Shown: positions 18,000-29,488, counted from the first letter of the stretch. The stretch: 64,000 bases of DNA from Marinobacter sp. F3R08 (GCF_018860425.1 NZ_JAHKPI010000015.1:434001-498000), one strand, 5' to 3'. Program-made: numbers and translations. Notes: generated by a model from the letters alone, not told the origin.

Positions 18000-20603
18000 A
18001 TGGCAACGAGCAATCCGGCTAACGGAGCTGGTGCTGGTGGTGGCAATAATGTAGATCAGATCCTGCAGACTGAAACCGGGGGCAGGGCTACCAGTGGGTA
18101 TGCCGCGGTGATTCTGTTTATCGTTCCCCTGGTGTGGTCGCTGTTTCAACTCTGGATTGCATCGCCACTCCCTTATATTTTCAATTTTGCCATCTTTAAT
18201 TCCACGGAAGCGCGTTCTATTCATCTCGCGTTTGCCGTTTTCCTGGCGTTTTCCGCCTTTCCGATGATCAAGGGCCGGCATGTTAACTTCGTGCCTGTTT
18301 TTGACTGGGTTTTGGCGCTCGCTGCTGCTTTCTGCGCCTCCTATCTCTATGTCTTCTACCAAGAGCTTTCAACCCGCCCGGGGGCACCTATAACCCAGGA
18401 TCTGTGGGTTGCTCTGATCGGTCTTGTACTGCTGCTTGAAGCGACCCGGCGTGCACTGGGTCTGCCTCTGACTATTGTTGCTGCCGTTTTCATTACCTAC
18501 TCGATTGCCGGTCCCTCCATGCCGGATGTGATAGCCCATAAAGGTGTGAGCCTGAATAAACTGGCATCGCACCAGTGGCTTGGCACGGAAGGTGTGTTTG
18601 GTGTGGCTCTCGGGGTTTCGACCAGCTTTGTTTTCCTGTTCGTATTATTTGGTGCCTTGCTGGAGCGGGCCGGAGCGGGTAACTATTTTATCAAGGTCGC
18701 CTACGCCATGCTGGGCCACATGCGTGGTGGCCCCGCGAAAGCTGCGGTGGTTTCCAGTGGTCTCAGTGGCGTGATTTCCGGTTCTTCTATCGCGAACGTT
18801 GTAACCACCGGAACGTTTACTATCCCTCTGATGAAGCGTGTTGGTTTCCCGGCGACCAAAGCGGGTGCGGTTGAAGTTGCCGCCTCTACCAATGGCCAGC
18901 TGACACCGCCGATCATGGGGGCTGCGGCCTTCCTGATGGTTGAATACGTGGGTATTTCCTATCTGGAGGTTATCAAGCACGCCATTTTGCCAGCGCTCAT
19001 TTCCTACGTTGCACTGATCTATATCGTTCACCTTGAGGCCTGCAAGCTGAAGATGCAGGGTATTGAGCGTCTGAACAAGCCAACCCTTGCCCAGCGGATG
19101 CTGAATTGGGTGGTCATTCTGCTCGGCCTGATTGTGCTGACCCTCGCTGTCTATTACGGCATTGGCTGGATGAAATCAGTCCTTGGCAGCGCGGCTATCT
19201 GGGTGCTGGCGCCTATGCTTTTGCTGGCGTATATCGGCCTGGTGGGGTATGCCACACGTTTTCCCGAACTTGAAGAAGATGATCCTGAAAAAGAAATGGG
19301 CGAGCTCCCCGAAGTAGGGCCTACCGTCAAGACCGGTCTGTATTTCCTGTTGCCCGTTGTTGTGCTGGTGTGGTGTCTTACCGTTGAACGGTTCTCACCG
19401 CAGCTGTCTGCATTCTGGGCCACGTTGTTCATGATATTTATCGTGATTACCCAGCGCCCACTGAAGGCCTTTTTCTACAAGCACGGCAACTTCCTGAGTG
19501 CGTTCAAGGACGGGGTTTACGATCTGGGGCATTCGCTGGCCACTGGCGCCCGGAATATGGTGGGTATTGGTGTGGCAACGGCGACCGCCGGCATTGTGGT
19601 GGGAACGGTTACCCTGACCGGTATCGGCCTGGTGATGACCGAATTCGTGGAGTTTCTGTCGGGCGGTAATCTGTTGCTGATGCTGGTTTTCACGGCTGTT
19701 ATCAGTCTGATCCTTGGGATGGGATTGCCAACGACCGCCAACTACATTGTGGTGTCTACACTGATGGCGCCGGTGATCGTTACCCTCGGAGCACAGAATG
19801 GCCTGATCGTACCCCTGATTGCCGTGCATCTGTTTGTGTTCTACTTCGGCATCCTTGCGGACGACACGCCGCCCGTGGGGCTGGCGGCTTATGCCGCCGC
19901 CGCAATATCCGGGGCAGACCCCATCCGAACGGGTATCCAGGGGTTTACCTACGACATCCGTACAGCGATCCTGCCGTTCATGTTCATCTTCAACACCCAG
20001 TTGTTGCTGATCGGGCTAAGTGGCTGGTTTGATTTGCTGGTGACAATATTCAGTGCGGTAACGGCCATGCTGGTATTTTCTGCAGCGACCCAGGGCTTTT
20101 GGTTCACCAAGAGTTACAAGTGGGAGTCCCTGTTGTTGCTGTTGATTACCTTCACCATGTTCCGGCCAGGCTTCTGGTGGGACATGGTGTACCCGCCAAC
20201 GCAGGACCGCCCCGGCGCTGAGATCATGGAATATGTCGAAAGCGTACCGGCCGATAAGCCAATTGTGCTCAAGGCATCGGGCATGAGCATTGATGGTGAC
20301 GACGTGACAACGTATCTGCGTCTCGAGATTCCTGGCGGAGAAAGCCCTGAACAGCGTCTGATGGACGCAGGCCTGGAGCTTAGCCCGGATGGCGACAATA
20401 TGGCGGTAGATTTCGTTGGCTTCGGCAGCCCGGCTGAAGAAGCAGGCATTCAGTTTGGGTGGACCATCGAGTCAGTTCAGGTTGAGCTGGATCGGCCACC
20501 CAAGGAATTGATGTTCATTCCTGCTCTGGTATTGCTGGGACTCCTTGCGTTCGGTCAGTTACGCCGTCGAGCCAGGGAAGAGGAAGCAGGGCAACCTGCC
20601 TGA
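18000..20603 (+). CDS. TRAP transporter fused permease (DctQM-type) of the TAXI system
   Basis: 867 aa inner-membrane permease in which the small (4 TM, about 30-160) and large (12+ TM, about 165-720) TRAP subunits are fused, as is normal for TAXI systems. Typical segments are GGPAKAAVVSSGLSGVISGS and GMGLPTTANYIVVSTLMAP. After the last TMs there is a soluble C-terminal region of about 120 residues with a PDZ-like look (DFVGFGSPAEEAGIQFGW) and one final TM, matching the DUF3394 extension. It imports the TAXI ligand with a sodium gradient. A strong terminator follows. Confidence 0.92.
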   Translation: MATSNPANGAGAGGGNNVDQILQTETGGRATSGYAAVILFIVPLVWSLFQLWIASPLPYIFNFAIFNSTEARSIHLAFAVFLAFSAFPMIKGRHVNFVPVFDWVLALAAAFCASYLYVFYQELSTRPGAPITQDLWVALIGLVLLLEATRRALGLPLTIVAAVFITYSIAGPSMPDVIAHKGVSLNKLASHQWLGTEGVFGVALGVSTSFVFLFVLFGALLERAGAGNYFIKVAYAMLGHMRGGPAKAAVVSSGLSGVISGSSIANVVTTGTFTIPLMKRVGFPATKAGAVEVAASTNGQLTPPIMGAAAFLMVEYVGISYLEVIKHAILPALISYVALIYIVHLEACKLKMQGIERLNKPTLAQRMLNWVVILLGLIVLTLAVYYGIGWMKSVLGSAAIWVLAPMLLLAYIGLVGYATRFPELEEDDPEKEMGELPEVGPTVKTGLYFLLPVVVLVWCLTVERFSPQLSAFWATLFMIFIVITQRPLKAFFYKHGNFLSAFKDGVYDLGHSLATGARNMVGIGVATATAGIVVGTVTLTGIGLVMTEFVEFLSGGNLLLMLVFTAVISLILGMGLPTTANYIVVSTLMAPVIVTLGAQNGLIVPLIAVHLFVFYFGILADDTPPVGLAAYAAAAISGADPIRTGIQGFTYDIRTAILPFMFIFNTQLLLIGLSGWFDLLVTIFSAVTAMLVFSAATQGFWFTKSYKWESLLLLLITFTMFRPGFWWDMVYPPTQDRPGAEIMEYVESVPADKPIVLKASGMSIDGDDVTTYLRLEIPGGESPEQRLMDAGLELSPDGDNMAVDFVGFGSPAEEAGIQFGWTIESVQVELDRPPKELMFIPALVLLGLLAFGQLRRRAREEEAGQPA

Positions 20604-20620
20604 ACCTCGGCATAGTCGAA

Positions 20621-20653
20621 AAAAACCCGGCATTAACCTGCCGGGTTTTTTTC
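20621..20653 (+). terminator. Intrinsic terminator after TRAP permease
   Basis: AAAAAACCCGGC, 8-base loop, GCCGGGTTTTTTT; complementary A- and T-tracts make it effective in both directions. It separates the TRAP operon from thrS. Confidence 0.92.
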
Positions 20654-20755
20654 TGTTAGAATTCCGCTCGATTCGGCCCGCGGTTTGTTTCGCGTTGTGC
20701 CGTCAACATGTGGTCTCTGGTATAGATCACCGCTGAGTAACTAAAGGAGCTCTTC

Positions 20756-22681
20756 ATGCCCGTTGTAACCCTGCCCGATGGCAGTCATCGCAGTTTTGCC
20801 GAACCCGTAACCGTTCATGACGTTGCCGCCGACATCGGCGCTGGCCTTGCCAAAGCCGCACTTGCCGGCAAAGTGGATGGTCAGCTTGTGGATACCAGTT
20901 ATCGTATTGAGAATGATGCCGAACTGGCAATTGTCACCGAGCGTGATGAGGACGGCGTAGATGTTATCCGGCATTCAACGGCCCACCTGATGGCAATGGC
21001 TGTTCAGGAGTTGTTTCCGGGCGCTCAGGTTACCATCGGTCCGGTCATCGACAACGGTTTCTATTACGACTTCAAATACGACCGTCCGTTCACCAATGAG
21101 GATATGGCGCGGATCGAGAAGCGTATGGAAGAGCTGGCAAAGCAGGATCTTCCGGTTTCGCGCTCCATCATGTCGCGTGACGAGGCGATCAAGCTTTTTG
21201 AAGATATGGGCGAGGAATACAAGGTCCGTATCATCCAGGATATTCCCGGCGAAGAGGATCTGTCGTTTTATCGTCAGGGTGACTTCGTCGACTTGTGTCG
21301 CGGTCCTCACGTTCCAAGTACTGGCAAGCTGAAAGCCTTCAAGCTGACCAAGGTGGCCGGCGCTTATTGGCGTGGTGATACAAGCAATGAGCAGCTTCAG
21401 CGAGTGTACGGTACGGCATGGGGTAATAAAAAAGACCTCAAGGCGTATCTGCACCGTCTGGAAGAAGCCGAGAAGCGAGACCATCGTAAGGTCGGCAAGA
21501 AGCTCGGTCTGTTCCATATGCAGGAAGAAGCGCCTGGCATGGTTTTCTGGCACCCGGATGGCTGGTCACTGTATCAGGAAATCGAGCAATACATGCGCCG
21601 CAAGCAACAGGAGCATGGCTACAAAGAAATCAGGACGCCGCAGGTGGTATCGCGGAGCCTGTGGGAGAAGTCGGGGCACTGGGACAAGTTCCAGGATGAC
21701 ATGTTTACCACAGAGTCGGAGAAGCACGACTACGCAATCAAACCCATGAACTGTCCTTGCCACGTGCAGATATTCAATCAGGGCTTGAAAAGCTACAAGG
21801 ATCTGCCGCTCAGGTTGGCGGAGTTCGGGTCCTGTCACCGCAACGAGGCCTCCGGCGCGCTGCATGGGCTGATGCGTGTTCGTGGTTTTACTCAGGATGA
21901 TGCCCATATCTTCTGTGAAGAGGACGCCATTCAGCAGGAAGTGTCAGCCTTTATTGAAATGCTGCACGAGATCTATACTGACTTCGGATTCACCGAGATT
22001 CAGTATAAGCTGTCTACCCGCCCGGAAAAACGGGTTGGTTCCGATGAGGTGTGGGACAAGGCCGAGGCTGCCCTGGAAGAAGCGCTGAATCGTGAAGGTG
22101 TGGACTGGGAGCTGTTACCGGGAGAAGGGGCGTTCTATGGCCCCAAGATCGAATTCTCTTTGAAAGACTGTATCGGTCGGGTGTGGCAATGTGGCACCAT
22201 TCAAGTCGATTTTTCGATGCCGGGCCGCTTGGGCGCCCAATATGTTGCGGATAACTCCGAGCGGAAAACGCCGGTTATGCTGCACCGGGCAGTACTGGGC
22301 TCTTTTGAGCGTTTTATTGGCATCCTGATTGAAGAATACGAAGGTGCATTCCCGACCTGGCTGGCGCCGACTCAGGTAGCTATCCTCAATATCACCGATA
22401 ATCAGCGTGATTATTGTCAGAATCTGGAGAAAAAATGGGATTCTTTGGGTTATAGGGTTAATGCTGACTTGAGAAACGAGAAGATCGGCTTTAAAATTCG
22501 CGAGCATACTCTTAACAAGGTTCCCTATCTTGTCGTTGTAGGTGACAAGGAAATCGAAAATAACGCGGTTGCCGTACGTACCCGCAAAGGTGAAGATTTG
22601 GGAACCCTATCGCTTGAAGCGTTTGAACAGCTGCTGGCTGATGACATTCAACGCAAAGGCAGAACCAAGACGGAGATCTGA
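20756..22681 (+). CDS. thrS: Threonyl-tRNA synthetase
   Basis: Charges tRNA-Thr. 641 aa, the standard length. Domains in order: TGS (1-60), the editing domain with the HSTAHLMA zinc-like motif (about 73-80), the class II catalytic core (about 240-535) with [20 protein letters not shown] and the zinc-ligand segment [11 protein letters not shown], and an anticodon-binding domain ending in [16 protein letters not shown] at 20756 is preceded by AAAGGAGC. First gene of the thrS-infC-rpmI-rplT cluster; its stop overlaps the infC start region. Confidence 0.97.
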   Translation: MPVVTLPDGSHRSFAEPVTVHDVAADIGAGLAKAALAGKVDGQLVDTSYRIENDAELAIVTERDEDGVDVIRHSTAHLMAMAVQELFPGAQVTIGPVIDNGFYYDFKYDRPFTNEDMARIEKRMEELAKQDLPVSRSIMSRDEAIKLFEDMGEEYKVRIIQDIPGEEDLSFYRQGDFVDLCRGPHVPSTGKLKAFKLTKVAGAYWRGDTSNEQLQRVYGTAWGNKKDLKAYLHRLEEAEKRDHRKVGKKLGLFHMQEEAPGMVFWHPDGWSLYQEIEQYMRRKQQEHGYKEIRTPQVVSRSLWEKSGHWDKFQDDMFTTESEKHDYAIKPMNCPCHVQIFNQGLKSYKDLPLRLAEFGSCHRNEASGALHGLMRVRGFTQDDAHIFCEEDAIQQEVSAFIEMLHEIYTDFGFTEIQYKLSTRPEKRVGSDEVWDKAEAALEEALNREGVDWELLPGEGAFYGPKIEFSLKDCIGRVWQCGTIQVDFSMPGRLGAQYVADNSERKTPVMLHRAVLGSFERFIGILIEEYEGAFPTWLAPTQVAILNITDNQRDYCQNLEKKWDSLGYRVNADLRNEKIGFKIREHTLNKVPYLVVVGDKEIENNAVAVRTRKGEDLGTLSLEAFEQLLADDIQRKGRTKTEI

Positions 22682-23223
22682 TTATTAAACAGCGAACGAA
22701 TCGGGGTGGGCGCACACCAAAGGCGCCGATCAATGAGAATATTGACGCAACCGAAGTCCGACTTATTGATGCCGAAGGCAATCAGGTCGGTGTAGTGCCA
22801 ATAGAGGACGCCATTAAGCAAGCTGAAGAGGCGTCTCTTGACCTGGTCCAGGTTACGGATTCCGATCCGATCGTCTGTAAGATAATGGACTACGGCAAGA
22901 AAATCTTCGACGAGAAGAAGGCCAAGGCGGCTGCTAAGAAAAAGCAGAAGCAGACGCAGGTCAAAGAGCTTAAGTTCCGACCAGGAACTGAAGAGGGGGA
23001 TTATCAGGTCAAACTACGCAACCTGGTACGTTTCCTTGAAAACGGGGACCGCGGCAAAATCACTATTCGCTTCCGTGGGCGTGAGATGGCACACCAGGAA
23101 ATTGGTATGAAGCTCATGTCTCGCATTGAAACGGATATTGATGAGCTGGCAACGGTTGAGATGCGGCCGAAAATGGAAGGCCGGCAGATGACCATGATAG
23201 TGGCGCCCCGCAAGAAGAAGTGA
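22681..23223 (+). CDS. infC: Translation initiation factor IF-3 (AUU start)
   Basis: Binds the 30S subunit and checks start codon fidelity. No ATG/GTG/TTG gives a full-length protein, but the frame reads back to ATT-ATT-AAA at 22681-22689 (product [20 protein letters not shown]), matching gammaproteobacterial IF-3 N-termini. infC characteristically begins with AUU, allowing IF-3 to limit its own synthesis. GGAG at 22672-22675 precedes it. The second ATT (22684) is an equally possible start, since spacing slightly favours it. Core motifs: [38 protein letters not shown], and a C-terminal VAPRKKK. About 180 aa. Confidence 0.93.
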   Translation: MIKQRTNRGGRTPKAPINENIDATEVRLIDAEGNQVGVVPIEDAIKQAEEASLDLVQVTDSDPIVCKIMDYGKKIFDEKKAKAAAKKKQKQTQVKELKFRPGTEEGDYQVKLRNLVRFLENGDRGKITIRFRGREMAHQEIGMKLMSRIETDIDELATVEMRPKMEGRQMTMIVAPRKKK

Positions 23224-23240
23224 ACCTGATCGGGTGCTTG

Positions 23241-23260
23241 TCCCCCGCGCACGCGGGGGA
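23241..23260 (+). promoter_or_regulatory. Hairpin between infC and rpmI
   Basis: TCCCCCGC-GCAC-GCGGGGGA followed by TTTGTCGTT. It could be a weak attenuator or processing site. In enterobacteria L20 represses translation of rpmI-rplT by binding the mRNA in this region, so a role in that feedback is possible but not shown. Confidence 0.5.
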
Positions 23261-23317
23261 TTTGTCGTTCAGGGACACGTTATTGTTTACTTAAAAATAG
23301 AATGCGGAGTTTTAAAA

Positions 23318-23509
23318 ATGCCTAAGATGAAAACGAAAAGCGGAGCTACCAAGCGGTTCAAGAAAACCGCCACTGGCTTCAAGCACAAGCAGTCCTTCAC
23401 CAGTCATATTCTGACCAAGAAGACCCCCAAGCGTAAGCGTCAGCTCCGTGGTACCAAGCTGATTGCCAAGTCTGATGTGGCGTCTATCAAGCGTATGACC
23501 GCGTGCTGA
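23318..23509 (+). CDS. rpmI: 50S ribosomal protein L35
   Basis: 63 aa, very basic, [20 protein letters not shown] and a C-terminal [13 protein letters not shown], as in bacterial bL35. Start chosen at ATG 23318; the upstream in-frame codons back to 23234 are not part of the family. Assembles into the large subunit. It lies 50 bases before rplT. Confidence 0.97.
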   Translation: MPKMKTKSGATKRFKKTATGFKHKQSFTSHILTKKTPKRKRQLRGTKLIAKSDVASIKRMTAC

Positions 23510-23559
23510 TTCAGCCGCAAATGATTCCTGCAAAGGTTTAAAGGTAGAAGGATTAAAGT

Positions 23560-23913
23560 ATGGCTCGTGTAAAACGTGGTGTGGTCGCACGCCGTCGTCA
23601 CAAAAAGATTCTCAATCAGGCCAAAGGTTACTACGGTGCTCGTAGCCGTGTATTCCGTGTTGCCAAGCAAGCGGTTATCAAGGCCGGTCAGTATGCTTAC
23701 CGTGACCGTCGTAACCGTAAGCGTGCTTTCCGCGCTCTGTGGATTGCCCGTATCAATGCTGGTGCCCGCGCAAACGGTTTGTCGTACAGCCGTCTGATCG
23801 CTGGCCTGAAAAAGGCTAACGTTGAAATCGATCGTAAGGTTCTGGCCGATCTGGCTATGAACGAGCAGCACGCGTTTGCTGCCGTTGTTGAGAAGGCCAA
23901 AGCGTCCCTGTGA
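23560..23913 (+). CDS. rplT: 50S ribosomal protein L20
   Basis: 117 aa bL20, starting [20 protein letters not shown] and containing [14 protein letters not shown] and [20 protein letters not shown]. Early-assembly 23S rRNA-binding protein that in relatives also represses rpmI-rplT translation. A perfect terminator-like hairpin follows before pheS. Confidence 0.98.
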   Translation: MARVKRGVVARRRHKKILNQAKGYYGARSRVFRVAKQAVIKAGQYAYRDRRNRKRAFRALWIARINAGARANGLSYSRLIAGLKKANVEIDRKVLADLAMNEQHAFAAVVEKAKASL

Positions 23914-23980
23914 TTGCTTAGCTCTTTCATCGATTGCTGATCGATATGGGCGCCTCATGACATCATGACGGCGCCTCCTG

Positions 23981-24012
23981 ATAGGGGAAGGGCGCGCTCT
24001 TCCCCTATTTTT
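23981..24012 (+). terminator. Terminator/attenuator between rplT and pheS
   Basis: ATAGGGGAAG (23981-23990), 8-base loop, CTTCCCCTAT (23999-24008) and a T-run. In enterobacteria this interval carries the pheM leader-peptide attenuator. Here I see no leader peptide rich in Phe codons, so a plain or partial terminator is the safer reading. Confidence 0.85.
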
Positions 24013-24034
24013 GTTTGTACGGTTTCGTTTTTAG

Positions 24035-25063
<1,029 letters not shown>

Positions 25064-25122
25064 CAGACGACGCCAGGCATCCAACCAAACAGGCATAACC
25101 GCATCAGGACAAGGCAATAACC

Positions 25123-27495
25123 ATGAAATTCAGTGAACAGTGGCTGCGCGAGTGGGTTAATCCGCAAATCGGTACCCAGGAATTGATGGACCAGATTACG
25201 ATGGCCGGGCTGGAGGTGGACGGTTTCGAGCCGGTCGCTGGTCAGTTTAGTGGCGTGATCGTTGGTGACGTTCAGTCGGTGCAGCCGCATCCGGACGCCG
25301 ACAAGCTGCGGATCTGCCAGGTGAGCGACGGCACCTCTGAAGTACAGGTAGTCTGTGGTGCTCCCAATGTCCGCGAAGGTCTCAAGGTGCCCTTTGCGGT
25401 GGTTGGTGCGGTTCTGCCCGGAAACTTCAAGATCAAGAAAGCCAAGCTGCGCGGACAGCCCTCCGAGGGCATGCTTTGCTCTGAATCGGAACTTGGGCTC
25501 TCAGAAAGTCATGATGGCCTGATGGAGCTTCCGGCGGATGCTCCGGTCGGCCAGGACGTTGCGGATTACCTGCAACTGAACGATGTCACTATCGATGTGG
25601 ACCTGACACCGAATCGCGCTGACTGCCTGTCGATCAAAGGCATTGCGCGGGAGGTAGGTGTACTGAACAGTATGCTGGTCGACAGCCCGGCTATCGAACC
25701 GGTGGAATCGGTGCACTCCGAGGTTCCCGACATCCGGGTAGAGGCGCCTGCGGCTTGCCCCCGGTATCTTGGCCGCATTCTACGAAATGTGAATCTGCAG
25801 GCCGAGTCTCCATTGTGGATGCGGGAAAAGCTTCGCCGTTCGGGCATCCGCTCCATTGACGCAGCTGTGGATGTTACGAATTACGTGATGCTGGAGCTTG
25901 GCCAGCCCATGCACGCATTTGATCGTGACGAGATCAATGGCGGGGTTGTTGTCCGTATGGCGCGGGTCGAGGAAAAACTGGTCTTGTTGGATGGCCAGGA
26001 GGTCGAGCTGACCCCGGGAACTCTGGTGATCGCTGATCATGAAAAGCCGATCGCTATTGCCGGTGTGATGGGCGGTGAACATTCGGGCGTCAGCTCGAAA
26101 ACGCGCGATCTGGTTCTGGAGTCGGCCTATTTTGACCCGATTACTTTGGCAGGGAAGGCCCGTCATTATGGTCTTCACACCGACGCATCTCACCGCTTTG
26201 AGCGGGGTGTTGACTTCAAGCTCGCCCGCGACGCCATGGAGCGGGCAACCCGCTTGCTGATGGAGATTGTCGGCGGTGAGCCCGGCGAGATTGTCGAGGT
26301 TAGCAGCGATGAGGATCTACCTGAAGACCGGACTGTTGATCTGCGCGCCCCGCGTCTTAACGACGTTCTGGGTATGGAGATTGACCGAACGACTGTTGAA
26401 GAGATTCTGACCAGGCTTGGTCTGCGTGTTGGTAAGCTTCTGAAAGACGGGTGGCGGATAAGCGTGCCCAGCTTCCGTCCGGATATAGCCATTGAAGAAG
26501 ACCTGATTGAGGAAGTCGGTCGCATTTATGGTTATAACAACCTGCCTGTGACCGAACCAACCGGTTCTCTCGGTCTCCGTCCAGAGCAGGAGGCCGTTCG
26601 CCCGGTCTCGGCCATTCGCAACTTCTTTGTGGATCACGGCTATCAGGAGGCTGTGACCTACAGCTTTGTAGATCCAAAAGTACAGCAACTGGTTGATCCT
26701 GATCGGCAGGGAATAGCTCTTGCGAATCCGATTTCCTCTGACCTTTCGGTCATGCGCACGAGTCTCTGGAGTGGCCTTCTGAAAACCGTGGCTTACAACC
26801 AGAACCGGCAGCAACCGCGCATTCGTCTGTTCGAAACGGGTCTCCGTTTCCTTCAGGAGGGTGATCGGATTGATCAGAAACCAATGCTCGCAGGCGTCGT
26901 TGTCGGCAATCAGTACCCGGAAAACTGGGCAAACGGTCGCAGAACTGCCGACTTCTTTGATGTAAAAGGAGAGTTGGAGAGTCTGTTCCGTTTGCTAGGT
27001 ATTGAGATCGACTTTATCGGGGCTCAGCATCCAGCCCTGCATCCGGGGCAGACAGCGGAGCTGATGCGTGGCGGTGAGCACGTGGGCTGGCTTGGTACCT
27101 TACACCCACAAGTTCAGAAAAATCTTGAACTTAATGGCACGATCCTGATGTTTGAGCTATTCTTGGATTCAATCGTTGCCGGATATGTGCCTAATTTCAA
27201 AGAAATTTCAAAATTCCCGGAAGTTCGTAGGGATTTGGCTATTATTATCGGAAGCGAAGTAGCATTCACTGATGTAGAGCGTGTAGCGAGAAAGCATGCC
27301 GGTGAACAGCTGACTACGTTGCGAGCGTTCGATGTCTATGAAGGTGAAAGTCTGGGTGAGGGGAACAGAAGCCTCGCTCTGAGTCTCTTCTGGCAGCACC
27401 CGGAACGTACACTGAACGAGGATGAAGTGCATTCGCTTTTCAACGGTGTGATCGACGCATTGAAAGAAGAGTTGGGGGCAACACTGAGGAGTTGA
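25123..27495 (+). CDS. pheT: Phenylalanyl-tRNA synthetase beta subunit
   Basis: 790 aa. Order: tRNA-binding EMAP-like domain (about 40-150, QPHPDADKLRICQV), B3/B4 editing region (HAFDRDEINGGVVVRM, HTDASHRFERGVD), B5 domain, a catalytic-like fold, and a C-terminal anticodon-binding FDX-ACB domain (FPEVRRDLAIII). It works with PheS and edits misacylated Tyr-tRNA-Phe. Three bases separate its stop from ihfA. Confidence 0.98.
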   Translation: MKFSEQWLREWVNPQIGTQELMDQITMAGLEVDGFEPVAGQFSGVIVGDVQSVQPHPDADKLRICQVSDGTSEVQVVCGAPNVREGLKVPFAVVGAVLPGNFKIKKAKLRGQPSEGMLCSESELGLSESHDGLMELPADAPVGQDVADYLQLNDVTIDVDLTPNRADCLSIKGIAREVGVLNSMLVDSPAIEPVESVHSEVPDIRVEAPAACPRYLGRILRNVNLQAESPLWMREKLRRSGIRSIDAAVDVTNYVMLELGQPMHAFDRDEINGGVVVRMARVEEKLVLLDGQEVELTPGTLVIADHEKPIAIAGVMGGEHSGVSSKTRDLVLESAYFDPITLAGKARHYGLHTDASHRFERGVDFKLARDAMERATRLLMEIVGGEPGEIVEVSSDEDLPEDRTVDLRAPRLNDVLGMEIDRTTVEEILTRLGLRVGKLLKDGWRISVPSFRPDIAIEEDLIEEVGRIYGYNNLPVTEPTGSLGLRPEQEAVRPVSAIRNFFVDHGYQEAVTYSFVDPKVQQLVDPDRQGIALANPISSDLSVMRTSLWSGLLKTVAYNQNRQQPRIRLFETGLRFLQEGDRIDQKPMLAGVVVGNQYPENWANGRRTADFFDVKGELESLFRLLGIEIDFIGAQHPALHPGQTAELMRGGEHVGWLGTLHPQVQKNLELNGTILMFELFLDSIVAGYVPNFKEISKFPEVRRDLAIIIGSEVAFTDVERVARKHAGEQLTTLRAFDVYEGESLGEGNRSLALSLFWQHPERTLNEDEVHSLFNGVIDALKEELGATLRS

Positions 27496-27498
27496 GAG

Positions 27499-27801
27499 AT
27501 GGCAGCATTGACAAAAGCGGAAATGGCAGAGCGGCTGTACGAGGAATTAGGCCTGAACAAACGCGAAGCCAAGGAAATGGTAGAAGCTTTTTTCGATGAG
27601 ATCAGAGGCGCTCTCAGCCACAACGAGCAGGTGAAGCTGTCCGGTTTTGGTAACTTCGATTTGAGGGATAAGAAGCAGCGGCCGGGACGGAACCCGAAGA
27701 CCGGTGAAGAAATTCCTATCAGTGCACGGCGTGTCGTTACGTTTCGTCCGGGGCAAAAACTAAAGCAAAAAGTAGAGGCGTATGCTGGAACCCAGTCATA
27801 A
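27499..27801 (+). CDS. ihfA: Integration host factor alpha subunit
   Basis: 100 aa DNA-bending protein, forms a heterodimer with IhfB. Starts [20 protein letters not shown]; the beta-arm carries [20 protein letters not shown] with the intercalating proline. Placement directly after pheT is the standard gammaproteobacterial order. Its 3' end overlaps the start of the MerR gene by 20 bases. Confidence 0.97.
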   Translation: MAALTKAEMAERLYEELGLNKREAKEMVEAFFDEIRGALSHNEQVKLSGFGNFDLRDKKQRPGRNPKTGEEIPISARRVVTFRPGQKLKQKVEAYAGTQS

Positions 27802-28147
27802 CAATGAGCTTCCCACGATTCCGGGGAAACGTTATTTCACCATTGGTGAAGTGGCGGATCTTTGCGCGGTAAAAGCGCACGTCCTGCGGTACTGGGAGCA
27901 AGAGTTTCCACAGCTGTCGCCGGTAAAGCGACGGGGTAACCGCCGTTATTACCAGCGTGCTGATGTTATTACCATTCGCCAAATCCGGAGCCTGCTCTAC
28001 GATCAGGGCTATACCATTGGTGGAGCCAAGCAGAAGCTGAGCAGTCATGAGGTAAAGGACGATACCTCCCAGTATAAGCAGTTGATCCGACAGATGATTA
28101 CTGAGCTGGAAGAAGTGCTTGAGGTGCTGAACGCGCCGGCCAAATAA
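27782..28147 (+). CDS. MerR-family transcriptional regulator
   Basis: 121 aa. Winged-helix N-terminus (about 18-65: [33 protein letters not shown]) followed by a short dimerisation coil with no metal-binding cysteines in the C-terminal part. This is the MerR-like protein regularly found after ihfA. Overlaps ihfA by 20 bases, so it is translationally linked. Target and effector unknown. Confidence 0.92.
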   Translation: MLEPSHNNELPTIPGKRYFTIGEVADLCAVKAHVLRYWEQEFPQLSPVKRRGNRRYYQRADVITIRQIRSLLYDQGYTIGGAKQKLSSHEVKDDTSQYKQLIRQMITELEEVLEVLNAPAK

Positions 28148-28169
28148 AGTCTTGGTAAATCTGCAAAAA

Positions 28170-28202
28170 AACCGGTACAGCGACACTGTGCCGGTTTTTT
28201 TA
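28170..28202. terminator. Bidirectional terminator between merR and cyoE
   Basis: ACCGGTACAG, 5-base loop, CTGTGCCGGT with A-tract before and T-tract after. It ends the translation-cluster operon on the plus strand and would also end the convergent cyo operon. Confidence 0.9.
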
Positions 28203-28271
28203 TGTTTGAATTAAACCCCATATCGGTATTCGGATCACCATCAAAGGTATTGCTCAATACAGAGCGTTCGG

Positions 28272-29162
28272 TCATAGGAGGCTAGGGGGAAGGTGGCCGC
28301 TGAGTGCCATCATCAGGCTTATGGTGCACACGGTCAGGATAGAAAACCCGAAACTGCCTCTGGCCCATTTGACCGTTTCAATTGTGCTATAGCCCGACAC
28401 ACCGATCTTTATCCAGTAAAGCCCCATCATCAACGTTACTATGAAATAGGCGATGCCGGTGTATCCGGCCACCGTCAGGCTCAGTGCAGACAAAGTGAAA
28501 GCTATCGTGTAGGCCAGACTGTGATGCTTGGTGGTCCTTATCCCTTCCTTGACCGGTAGCACCGGAATCCCGGCTCGCTCGTAATCATGGAAGCGGAAGA
28601 TGGCGATGGCGTAGGAATGGGGCATTTGCCACAAGCTGAAAGTCGCCAGCAGTATCAGGGCTCCTACGTCGAAAGCACCGGTGACAGCGCAGTAGCCGAC
28701 CACCGGAGGAATGGCTCCAGAAAGGCTGCCGATCAGGGTGCCATGCACAGAGCGACGTTTGAAGTACAGGCTGTAGGCGCCGACATAGATGCTAAATCCG
28801 AAGGCGGCGAGCCCGAAAGTAAGCAGGTTGATCTCAAGCAGCAAAGTGAACCCGGCCAGACCGAGGAGGGTGGCGAAGCCCAACGTGGTTGTCGGGGTTA
28901 TGGTTCCCTGCACCATGGGTCGATCTTGGGTGCGCTCCATCCGCGCATCAATGTCGCGATCAATCAGATTGTTGAATGTGCAGCCAGAGGCTATAACCAG
29001 AGCCAGCCCGACCAGCGTTACAACGAACAGGCCCGGATTGAACTCACCCTGGGCGGCAAGGAAGAAGCCGCCCATCACCGAGACAGAATTGCCGAAAATA
29101 ATGCCGGGCTTGGTGAGTGCGATGAACTGCCTGAGCACGTCTTTTACCGACGTGCCCCGCAT
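28272..29162 (-). CDS. cyoE: Protoheme IX farnesyltransferase (heme O synthase)
   Basis: Adds the farnesyl chain to heme b to make heme o for cytochrome bo3. 296 aa from ATG at 29162, identical to the E. coli length. UbiA-type polyprenyltransferase with about nine TMs and the metal-binding NNLIDRDIDARMERTQDRPM. ATG at 29162 overlaps the cyoD stop (TAATG). A longer start at 29198 would overlap cyoD by 37 bases and is less likely. Last gene of cyoABCDE. Confidence 0.94.
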   Translation of the reverse strand: MRGTSVKDVLRQFIALTKPGIIFGNSVSVMGGFFLAAQGEFNPGLFVVTLVGLALVIASGCTFNNLIDRDIDARMERTQDRPMVQGTITPTTTLGFATLLGLAGFTLLLEINLLTFGLAAFGFSIYVGAYSLYFKRRSVHGTLIGSLSGAIPPVVGYCAVTGAFDVGALILLATFSLWQMPHSYAIAIFRFHDYERAGIPVLPVKEGIRTTKHHSLAYTIAFTLSALSLTVAGYTGIAYFIVTLMMGLYWIKIGVSGYSTIETVKWARGSFGFSILTVCTISLMMALSGHLPPSLL

Positions 29163-29488
29163 TACATCAAGTTGAGATTGAGGTGATACAAGATCCATAC
29201 CGAGCCACCAATTAACAACGCAAGAATCAAGGCGGTAAAGAACACGAATGAGCCGGATTCCCGGCCCTCCCGGGTCTTCAGGTTCATGTGCATGAACAGG
29301 ATGAGCTGCACGAGAATCTGCAGCACCGCCATAATAGAGATGCTCATCACCACTGTGGTTTTCTCGAATCCGCCCTGCATAACCATGCCGAAGGGAATCA
29401 GTGTCAGAGCGATCGACAGAATCAGCCCCGTGGTATAGGACTTTACGCTGCCGTGACTTCCGGTGTCGTGGGATGCAGAAGTGCTCAT
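29162..29488 (-). CDS. cyoD: Cytochrome bo3 ubiquinol oxidase subunit IV
   Basis: 108 aa with three membrane segments and the family's LIPFGMVM and LFMHMNLKTREG. Supports assembly of subunit I and the CuB site. Its start overlaps the cyoC stop and its stop overlaps the cyoE start. Confidence 0.95.
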   Translation of the reverse strand: MSTSASHDTGSHGSVKSYTTGLILSIALTLIPFGMVMQGGFEKTTVVMSISIMAVLQILVQLILFMHMNLKTREGRESGSFVFFTALILALLIGGSVWILYHLNLNLM

